Assembly: GCA_945952175.1 (NCBI GenBank)
Contig: CAMFHW010000312.1
Span: 1 to 5,475, forward strand
Origin: an uncultured Phenylobacterium sp.
Lineage (GTDB): Bacteria > Pseudomonadota > Alphaproteobacteria > Caulobacterales > Caulobacteraceae
Direction: 5' to 3'
DNA length: 5,475 bases
This document shows positions 1-4,171 of this stretch, one piece after another (position 1 is the first letter of the stretch; the number at the start of each line of letters is the position of its first letter). Both the position numbers and the translations under genes were made by a program. The notes below the pieces were generated by a model that was given only the letters and a program-made list of their open reading frames with translations, ran no database searches and was not told the origin of the DNA.

Positions 1-179
1 TCCTTGACCTCGGCCTCGGCCGCGGCCTGGTCGGCGGCCTTGATGTCGAACTCGATGGTCCGCCCGACACGCACGCCGTCGACATGGCCCCAGCCCAGGC
101 CGTGCAGGGCGCTCTCGACGGCCTTGCCCTGGACGTCGAGGACGCCGGGCTTGAGGAAGACGTGGACTTTCGCGCGCAC
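1..179 (-). CDS. purS: PurS, phosphoribosylformylglycinamidine synthase subunit (partial, 3' end off window)
   Basis: PurS is the small structural subunit of the three-part FGAM synthase (PurS, PurQ, PurL), which makes FGAM from FGAR, ATP and glutamine in de novo purine synthesis in the cytoplasm. Translating the minus strand from a GTG at 179-177 gives VRAKVHVFLKPGVLDVQGKA, then an ALHGLGW segment and VDGVRVGRTIEFDI. This is the typical PurS opening: a beta strand, KPGVLDxQG, then VRVGxxIE. Fifty-nine codons are visible and the family is usually about 80 residues, so roughly the last quarter lies beyond the left edge. The GTG start is supported by a strong AAGGAGG nine bases upstream inside purC, and it shares one base with the purC stop (TAGTG), suggesting coupled translation. 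Neighbouring purQ and purL are likely to follow outside the window; that is inference. Confidence 0.93.
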   Translation of the reverse strand, partial: MRAKVHVFLKPGVLDVQGKAVESALHGLGWGHVDGVRVGRTIEFDIKAADQAAAEAEVK

Positions 180-937
180 TAGTGCAGGCCTCCTTGGATC
201 ACGGTCGGCATTTCCTTGATGATGCCGAGGCGGCGGGCGACCTCGGCGTAGTTCTCGATCACGTCGCCCAGGTCGCGGCGGAAGCGGTCCTTGTCCATCT
301 TCTCGTGGGTCTGGGCGTCCCAGAGGCGGCAATTGTCCGGGCTGATCTCGTCGGCCAGGATCACCCGGGAGAAGTCGCCCTCCCACAGCCGGCCGAATTC
401 GAGCTTGAAGTCGATCAGGGTGATGCCGACCGCCCCGAAGGCGCCCGACAGGAAGTCGTTCACCCGCAGGCTGAGCGCCATCATGTCGTCGATCTCCTGG
501 GTCGAGGCCCAGTTGAAGGCGGTGATGTGCTCCTCGGTGACCATCGGGTCGGCGAGCTTGTCGTCCTTCAGGTAGAACTCGATGATCGAGCGGGGCAGGG
601 CCTGGCCCTCGGGCAGGCCGAAGCGCTGGCTGAGCGAGCCGGCCGCGACGTTTCGAACCACCACCTCCAGCGGGATGATCTCCAGTTCGCGGATCAGCTG
701 TTCGCGCAGATTCAGGCGCTTGATGAAATGGTTCTGGACGCCGATGGAGTTCAGCCGCGTCATGAAGTATTCGCTGATGCGATTGTTGATGACGCCCTTG
801 CCTTCCAGCACGGCTTTCTTCTGGGCGTTGAAAGCGGTGGCGTCGTCCTTGAAGTACTGGATCAGAGTTCCGGGCTCGGGACCCTCGTAGAGGATCTTCG
901 CCTTGCCCTCATAAATCTTTTTCCGGCGGGTGCTCAT
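179..937 (-). CDS. purC: PurC, SAICAR synthetase
   Basis: Phosphoribosylaminoimidazole-succinocarboxamide synthase joins CAIR and aspartate, using ATP, to give SAICAR in de novo purine synthesis (cytoplasmic). The 252-residue product is a normal length for the bacterial single-domain form. It opens with RRKKIYEGKAKILYEG, the family's first nucleotide-binding strand. It carries both family signatures: IIPLEVVVRNVAAGS at residues 87-101 and LIDFKLEFG at 174-182. The conserved ADEISPDNCRLWD follows at 195-207 and KDRFR at 217-221. The ATG at 937-935 is preceded by GGAGAAGG (950-943) with a five-base spacer, so the start is secure. It is the first gene of a minus-strand unit with purS, overlapping it by one base. 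Upstream is a 241-base divergent region shared with the DUF1476 gene, holding a terminator-like hairpin in the probable purC leader. Nothing in the protein looks aberrant. Confidence 0.98.
   Translation of the reverse strand: MSTRRKKIYEGKAKILYEGPEPGTLIQYFKDDATAFNAQKKAVLEGKGVINNRISEYFMTRLNSIGVQNHFIKRLNLREQLIRELEIIPLEVVVRNVAAGSLSQRFGLPEGQALPRSIIEFYLKDDKLADPMVTEEHITAFNWASTQEIDDMMALSLRVNDFLSGAFGAVGITLIDFKLEFGRLWEGDFSRVILADEISPDNCRLWDAQTHEKMDKDRFRRDLGDVIENYAEVARRLGIIKEMPTVIQGGLH
189..195 (-). promoter_or_regulatory. Shine-Dalgarno site of purS, inside the end of purC
   Basis: The minus strand reads AAGGAGG here, a near-perfect anti-16S match, nine bases before the GTG at 179. It lies within the last codons of purC. 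It fixes the purS start at the GTG overlapping the purC stop, and shows purS can be translated independently of, as well as coupled to, purC. Confidence 0.8.
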
Positions 938-977
938 CTACGCCTTCTCCACGAAGCGAGGGCTTGGCCGGCGCCGG

Positions 978-1013
978 AAACAAAAACGCGCGCGGCGGGT
1001 TCCTGCGCGCGCG
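978..1013 (-). terminator. Terminator-like GC hairpin with T-tract in the purC upstream region
   Basis: On the minus strand an eight-base GC stem (CGCGCGCG at 1013-1006 and again at 994-987, self-complementary) encloses an 11-base loop and runs straight into TTTTTGTTT (986-978). This is a textbook intrinsic terminator shape pointing at purC, 41 bases before its start codon. No minus-strand gene upstream needs terminating, because the region beyond is divergent from the plus-strand DUF1476 gene. It could be an attenuator in a purC leader RNA, the end of a small RNA, or a guard against antisense transcription. The stem and T-tract are seen directly; the role is inferred. Confidence 0.6.
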
Positions 1014-1054
1014 GCTGTGGCGACTCGACCTCTCGTTCTTCCGAGGCGGTCTGC

Positions 1055-1083
1055 AAACTAGCGGAACGGCGAGGCGCGCGCAA
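1055..1083 (-). promoter_or_regulatory. Possible sigma-70-type promoter facing purC
   Basis: The minus strand has TTGCGCG (1083-1077), a 14-base spacer and GCTAGTTT (1062-1055). The -10 part resembles the Caulobacter housekeeping pattern GCTANAWC; the -35 part matches TTGACGS mainly in its TTG. A start near 1048 would give purC a leader of about 110 bases that contains the terminator-like hairpin. The match is imperfect and based only on motif reading. Confidence 0.3.
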
Positions 1084-1121
1084 ACCCGGCCCGCCCGGAC
1101 GAGCTTGGCCGACCGTTTCGA

Positions 1122-1150
1122 TTGCGGGGGCGAGCGGCAGGAGATAGAGA
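1122..1150 (+). promoter_or_regulatory. Possible promoter of the DUF1476 gene
   Basis: TTGCGGG (1122-1128), a 14-base spacer and GATAGAGA (1143-1150) loosely fit the alphaproteobacterial TTGACGS / GCTANAWC arrangement and sit about 30 bases before the ATG at 1179. Several consensus positions mismatch, so this is only the best candidate in the gap. Confidence 0.25.
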
Positions 1151-1178
1151 ACCCGCAACGACGCGCCTTGGGGACCTC

Positions 1179-1502
1179 ATGACGACTTTCGACAATCGCG
1201 AACGTGGCTTCGAGAACAAGTTCGCGCTGGACCAGGAGCAGGAGTTCAAGGCCGGCGCGCGTCGCAACCGGCTGCTGGGCGAGTGGGCGGCCGGGCTGAT
1301 GGGCCTGGAAGGCGACCACGTGGCCGAGTACGCCAAGGCGGTGGTGAAGTCCGACTTCGAGCTGCCCGGCGACGAGGACGTGCTGCGCAAGGTGTTCGAG
1401 GACCTGAAGGGCTCGGGCGTCTCGGTCACCGAGGGCGAGGTGCGCATGAAGATGGATGAGCTCCTGGCCGTCGCCCGCGACGCGGTGAAGAACGGGCAGT
1501 AG
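1179..1502 (+). CDS. DUF1476 family protein, F1-ATPase zeta inhibitor subunit homologue
   Basis: The 107-residue product matches the alphaproteobacterial DUF1476 family, whose Paracoccus denitrificans member is the zeta subunit that inhibits ATP hydrolysis by F1Fo-ATP synthase. It starts MTTFDNRERGFENKFALDQE, followed by EFKAGARRNRLLGEWAAGLMG. This is the highly conserved N-terminal half, and in the Paracoccus protein the N-terminal region is the inhibitory part. The C-terminal part (about residues 40-105) is charged and helical, with an acidic FELPGDEDVLRKVFEDL stretch. It is soluble, with no signal or membrane segment, and of normal family length. The ATG at 1179 was chosen over upstream in-frame starts because the family begins here and a modest GGGGA lies four bases before it. 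The gene stands alone between a divergent purC and its own terminator, so it is probably monocistronic. Inhibitory strength varies among species and cannot be read from sequence. Confidence 0.93.
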   Translation: MTTFDNRERGFENKFALDQEQEFKAGARRNRLLGEWAAGLMGLEGDHVAEYAKAVVKSDFELPGDEDVLRKVFEDLKGSGVSVTEGEVRMKMDELLAVARDAVKNGQ

Positions 1503-1529
1503 TCCGCGACAGCGACCGACCGACATCGG

Positions 1530-1558
1530 CGCCGCCCCTCCGGGCGGCGTTTTTGTTT
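1530..1558 (+). terminator. Intrinsic terminator after the DUF1476 gene
   Basis: CGCCGCCC (1530-1537) pairs perfectly with GGGCGGCG (1542-1549) around a four-base loop, followed by TTTTTGTTT (1550-1558). It begins 27 bases after the stop codon. The last 11 bases (CGTTTTTGTTT) are identical to the tail of the minus-strand hairpin at 988-978. Confidence 0.9.
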
Positions 1559-1584
1559 GTCCGGCCTTCTCGACAGAATACAAC
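1557..1584 (+). promoter_or_regulatory. Possible promoter of the lipase gene
   Basis: TTGTCC (1557-1562), a 16-base spacer and TACAAC (1579-1584) resemble sigma-70 boxes in a locally AT-richer stretch between the DUF1476 terminator and the lipase start. Its -35 box overlaps the terminator's T-tract. Transcription would begin about 40 bases before the GTG. Motif reading only. Confidence 0.3.
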
Positions 1585-1600
1585 TACTGCGTACATTCTG
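1574..1600 (+). repeat. Inverted repeat CAGAAT / ATTCTG before the lipase gene
   Basis: CAGAAT (1574-1579) is the exact reverse complement of ATTCTG (1595-1600), with a 15-base spacer. Half-site centres lie about two helical turns apart and overlap the candidate -10 box, so a regulator could bind here. A six-base match of this kind can also arise by chance. Confidence 0.3.
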
Positions 1601-1615
1601 GATCAATTCGTCCAT

Positions 1616-1623
1616 AGGGGGGG
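1616..1623 (+). promoter_or_regulatory. Shine-Dalgarno site deciding the lipase GTG start
   Basis: AGGGGGGG lies seven bases before the GTG at 1631. It favours that GTG over the in-frame TTG codons at 1553 (inside the terminator tail) and 1625 (too close to the site). Confidence 0.55.
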
Positions 1624-1630
1624 ATTGGCC

Positions 1631-2596
1631 GTGCCCATCACCAACGCTCAGGCGCGCCGGCTGCTCGCGGCGTGCGTGCTGACCTATCCAGCGGACGGGT
1701 GGAGCCCGACGGCCCTGGCCCAGAAATGGCAGGATGCCGGCTATCTTGCGCCATGCCAGGTCTTCAACGGCGCGGCCGGCGGCGTGGTGCAGGCCCAACT
1801 CGTGGGCCAGATCGATCAGGCGACCCTGGGCGTCACCGCCAATGAGATCGTGGTGGCGTTTCGCGGCACCCTGCCCCCCGGCTACGCCCAGCATGGCATG
1901 GTCGCGGCGGACTGGCTGAACAACGCCCGCGCCGGCCAGGTCCCCCTGCCGGGCGCCGCCGGCGTCGCCATGCATTCCGGCTTCTACGCCTCGGTGATGT
2001 CGCTCTGGTCCGCGCTGTCGCCCGCCATCGCCCAGGCCGTCGCCGCCCATCCCGCCCTGCCCCTGTGCTTCACCGGGCATTCTAAGGGCGGGGCCATGGC
2101 GCAGATCGCGGCGCTGATCCACCAGGCGCCCGCCGCCGGCCGGCCGCTGGTCTGCACCTTCGCGGCGGCGCGCGCCGGCAACGCGGCGTTCGCGGCCGCC
2201 TTCGACGTGGCCGCCGCCGACAGCCGCCGGTACGAATATGGCGCCGACATCGTGCCCCACCTGCCTCCGGCCAGCGGCGAGGTGATCGGCCTGATCGGGC
2301 TTGGCGTGCAGCTGGCGGCGACCGCCGCCTATGTTTCGGCAGGAGGCCTCCGCTACCTTCCCATGCTTGGTAAAGGCCCCGGCGGGGTCGGCCTGAAGCC
2401 TCCGCCGGCCAATGCCGCGCCGATCACCGACCAGGCCGCCGCCGACGTCGCGGTCAAGGCCGCGATCGAGGCCTGCAACGCCGCTCAGATCGCGGACTCG
2501 TTCCTCAGCCTGGCGCACGGCGGAGACGTGAGACCGTGGTTCGCCGACCAGCACAGCATCGGCCCGGGTTCGGGCTACGACCTCTGGGTTCGCTGA
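1631..2596 (+). CDS. Class 3 lipase family protein (alpha/beta hydrolase)
   Basis: This is a 321-residue protein of the Lipase_3 (triacylglycerol lipase-like) fold, expected to hydrolyse lipid esters; the substrate is unknown. Numbering from the GTG, EIVVAFRGT ends at residue 80 and is the oxyanion-side strand. DW (94-95) and HSGFY (115-119) are typical of the family. FTGHSKGGAMA holds the GxSxG nucleophile elbow with Ser151, GADIVPHLPP supplies the likely acid Asp206, and DQHSIGPGSGY supplies His308 near the C-terminus. The triad is complete and in the normal order. The N-terminus (VPITNAQARRLLAACVLTYP) lacks a clear charged-plus-hydrophobic signal peptide and there is no membrane helix, so the protein appears cytoplasmic or is exported by another route. 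The start rests on an AGGGGGGG site. It lies between the DUF1476 terminator and the arsR control region and has no obvious terminator of its own. Phospholipase or esterase activity is equally possible. Confidence 0.85.
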   Translation: MPITNAQARRLLAACVLTYPADGWSPTALAQKWQDAGYLAPCQVFNGAAGGVVQAQLVGQIDQATLGVTANEIVVAFRGTLPPGYAQHGMVAADWLNNARAGQVPLPGAAGVAMHSGFYASVMSLWSALSPAIAQAVAAHPALPLCFTGHSKGGAMAQIAALIHQAPAAGRPLVCTFAAARAGNAAFAAAFDVAAADSRRYEYGADIVPHLPPASGEVIGLIGLGVQLAATAAYVSAGGLRYLPMLGKGPGGVGLKPPPANAAPITDQAAADVAVKAAIEACNAAQIADSFLSLAHGGDVRPWFADQHSIGPGSGYDLWVR

Positions 2597-2646
2597 CCGG
2601 AGGATCCGAACGGCCGCACGCCGCCAAACGGCCTTGCATGCGAACG

Positions 2647-2683
2647 TCTATTTGATAGATAACTGTCTAATTAGATATCTATC
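2647..2683 (+). promoter_or_regulatory. AT-rich palindrome cluster, probable ArsR-type operator
   Basis: Three perfect inverted repeats overlap in 37 bases: TCTAT-ttg-ATAGA (2647-2659), GATAGATA (2654-2661) with TATCTATC (2676-2683), and the ten-base palindrome TCTAATTAGA (2666-2675). The stretch is strikingly AT-rich against its GC-rich surroundings and ends directly at the GAAGGAG ribosome site of the arsR-type gene. ArsR-family repressors typically bind AT-rich imperfect palindromes at their own promoters, so autoregulation is likely. Candidate promoter boxes (TTGCAT at 2634-2639 and TAGATA at 2656-2661, 16 apart) would place the start point inside the cluster; these boxes are weak guesses. 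Confidence 0.6.
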
Positions 2684-2697
2684 GAAGGAGCGCCGCG

Positions 2698-3264
2698 ATG
2701 ACCGAAGCCCTGCTGGCCTTCTTCAAGGCCATGGCGAACGAGAGCCGGCTGAAGATCGTGGGCCTGCTGGCCGGGCGCGAGCGCAGCGTCCAGGAGCTGG
2801 CCGAGCTGCTCAGCCTGAAGGAGCCGACCGTCTCGCACCACCTCGCGGCCCTCAAGCAGGTCGGGATCGTCACCGTGCGGGCGGAGGGGACGGTGCGCTG
2901 GCACGCGCTCGACGCCGAGGCCCTGGCGCGGCTGAACCGGGCGGTGCTGGAGCCGGCCGAACTCGGCGCGCTCGCGCCCAAGGCCCAGACCTGGGAAGAC
3001 AAGGTGCTGGCGACCTTCCTGGACACGGACGGGCGGATGAAGGTGATGCCGGCCAGCCGCCGCAAGCGCGCGGTGGTGCTGGCCTGGCTGGCCGCCCGTT
3101 TCGAGGACGGCCGCCGCTATGCCGAGGCCGAGGTCAACGCCGCCATCGAGCCGGTCTGGTGGGACGTCGCCACGCTGCGCCGCGAACTGATCGGCGCGCG
3201 GATGCTGGCGCGCGAGGACGGGGTCTACTGGCGCTTGCCGGAGGATGGATGGGCGAAGGGGTAG
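2698..3264 (+). CDS. ArsR/SmtB-type winged-helix regulator with C-terminal DUF2087 domain
   Basis: This 188-residue transcription factor has two parts. Residues 1-75 or so form an ArsR-type winged helix: LLAFFKAMANESRLKIVGLL opens it, the helix-turn-helix is at about 30-56 (SVQELAELLSLKEPTVSHHL, then AALKQVG), and the wing is VRAEGTVRWHAL. Residues about 112-182 match DUF2087: MKVMPASRRKRAVVLAWLA, then RFEDGRRYAEAEVN, WWDVATLRRELI and a closing GVYWRLPE. The protein contains no cysteine and lacks the ELCVCDL metal-site motif of ArsR/SmtB sensors, so it probably senses something other than thiophilic metals. GAAGGAG lies seven bases before the ATG, making the start firm. The upstream palindromes suggest self-repression. 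The crotonase gene follows 76 bases downstream on the same strand and is a plausible co-transcribed target. The signal it responds to is unknown. Confidence 0.88.
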   Translation: MTEALLAFFKAMANESRLKIVGLLAGRERSVQELAELLSLKEPTVSHHLAALKQVGIVTVRAEGTVRWHALDAEALARLNRAVLEPAELGALAPKAQTWEDKVLATFLDTDGRMKVMPASRRKRAVVLAWLAARFEDGRRYAEAEVNAAIEPVWWDVATLRRELIGARMLAREDGVYWRLPEDGWAKG

Positions 3265-3283
3265 GCTTGCCACCTGCGGCCCG

Positions 3284-3312
3284 GTCCCGGAGGATCGCTC
3301 CGACCGCGGGAC
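3284..3312 (+). repeat. Imperfect stem-loop between the arsR-type gene and the crotonase gene
   Basis: GTCCCG (3284-3289) is complementary to CGGGAC (3307-3312), and inside it CGGAG (3288-3292) pairs with CTCCG (3298-3302) around a GATCG loop; the two stems share two bases. There is no T-tract, so it is not an intrinsic terminator. It could affect mRNA stability or expression of the second gene, or be chance in GC-rich DNA. The rest of the 76-base gap holds only the crotonase ribosome site (GGGAGGA, 3326-3332). Confidence 0.3.
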
Positions 3313-3340
3313 GACGCCGCGGGGCGGGAGGACCGACGCC

Positions 3341-4168
3341 ATGTTCGCCGACGCGACCTATGAGACCCTGATCTGCGACCAGCCTCGGCCCGGCGTGGCG
3401 CGGATCACGCTGAACCGGCCGGGGTCGATGAACGCCTATACGTTCGGGATGACCCAGGAGCTGCAGGCGGCGATCGCGGCGTTCCGGGACGAGGACGGGC
3501 TGCGGGCCCTGGTGCTGACCGGGGCGGGCGAGCGGGCGTTCTGCACGGGCGGCGACATCGGCGGCGGCGGGGCGGACGCGGCGCATTCACGCAAGGTGGC
3601 CACCCAGCCCATGGGCCACGGACGCGAGATGCGCGACGGCATGCAGGCGGTGGTGATGGCGCTGCGCAAGCTGGACAAGCCGTCGATCGCCATGGTGCGT
3701 GGCTATGCCGTGGCGGGCGGCCTGGCCCTGGCCCTCGGTTGCGACCTGCGGTTCGCCGGCGCCTCGGCCAAGCTGGGCGACACGGCGGGCAAGGCGGGCC
3801 TGCTGCCCGACGAGGGCGGCGCCTGGCTGTTCCCGCGCGCCATGGGCCTCGACCGGGCGCTGAAGATGAGCCTGCTGAACGAGATCTATGACGCGCGAAC
3901 GGCGGCGGGCCTGGGCCTGGTGACCGAGGTGGTCGAGGACGCCGGCCTGGAGGCGCGGGTGCTGGAGGTGGCCGAGGCCCTGGCGGCCAAGGCGCCGCTG
4001 GCCGTGCGGCTGATCAAGATGATGATGGGCAAGGCGATGGAGACCGGCCTGGACGCCTCGATGGTCGACGCCCAGGTCGCGGTGATGGTGACCAATCCCA
4101 GCGCCGACGTGCGCGAGGGGATCGCGGCGTTTCGCGAGAAGCGGCCGCCGAAGTTCGAGGGGCGATAG
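3341..4168 (+). CDS. Crotonase-superfamily protein (enoyl-CoA hydratase/isomerase-like)
   Basis: The 275-residue product is a full-length crotonase-fold enzyme, which binds acyl-CoA thioesters in the cytoplasm. It shows VARITLNRPGSMNAY near residues 20-34 (the family's first strand and substrate loop). AFCTGGDIG (66-74) supplies the first oxyanion-hole amide, and VRGYAVAGGLALALGCDLRF (from about 119) supplies the second. AGLLPDEGGAWLFPRAMG follows at 152-169. By alignment to rat enoyl-CoA hydratase, the two catalytic glutamates (Glu144, Glu164) are replaced by Ala129 and Ala149. Asp157 and Glu158 in LPDEGG are the acidic residues nearest the expected active site, resembling isomerase-type members such as PaaG, which have an aspartate there. 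A true hydratase is therefore doubtful; an isomerase or another acyl-CoA reaction is more likely. GGGAGGA eight bases upstream supports this ATG. It probably shares a transcript with the preceding arsR-type gene. Its stop lies three bases from that of the convergent gene. Confidence 0.88.
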   Translation: MFADATYETLICDQPRPGVARITLNRPGSMNAYTFGMTQELQAAIAAFRDEDGLRALVLTGAGERAFCTGGDIGGGGADAAHSRKVATQPMGHGREMRDGMQAVVMALRKLDKPSIAMVRGYAVAGGLALALGCDLRFAGASAKLGDTAGKAGLLPDEGGAWLFPRAMGLDRALKMSLLNEIYDARTAAGLGLVTEVVEDAGLEARVLEVAEALAAKAPLAVRLIKMMMGKAMETGLDASMVDAQVAVMVTNPSADVREGIAAFREKRPPKFEGR

Positions 4169-4171
4169 GGC

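Noticed and set aside
182..1147. Long plus-strand open frame of 321 codons opposite purC
   Set aside because: It lies antisense to purC, whose product matches its family end to end. The frame is open because of GC-rich codon bias, and its translation is low-complexity Val/Leu/Asp-rich with no recognisable motif.
934..1158. Small minus-strand open frame in the purC upstream region, as a possible leader peptide
   Set aside because: It would start at TTG without a good ribosome site, is Ala/Arg-rich, runs through the terminator-like hairpin and overlaps the purC start. Nothing in it looks like a regulatory leader peptide.
938..1178. Purine or other known riboswitch upstream of purC
   Set aside because: I could not see the conserved junction sequences of a purine riboswitch. 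Only the terminator-like hairpin and a short stem are visible, so I call it possible attenuation and not a riboswitch.
1553..1630. Longer lipase N-terminus from the TTG at 1553
   Set aside because: That start lies inside the T-tract of the preceding terminator, and the added residues do not resemble the family. The GTG at 1631 has a suitable ribosome site.
1058..2554. Minus-strand open frame of 498 codons opposite the lipase and DUF1476 genes
   Set aside because: It is a shadow frame: Gly/Arg-rich, without domain motifs, and it crosses the terminator at 1530-1558 and two well-supported genes on the other strand.
2612..2633. GGCCG / CGGCC inverted repeat after the lipase gene, as a terminator
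   Set aside because: The stem is only five bases with a 12-base loop and no T-tract follows, so it is within chance for GC-rich DNA.
2634..3371. Plus-strand open frame overlapping the arsR-type gene in another frame
   Set aside because: It reads through the operator-like palindromes and gives a Gly/Arg/Ala-rich product. The 2698-3264 frame matches known domains.
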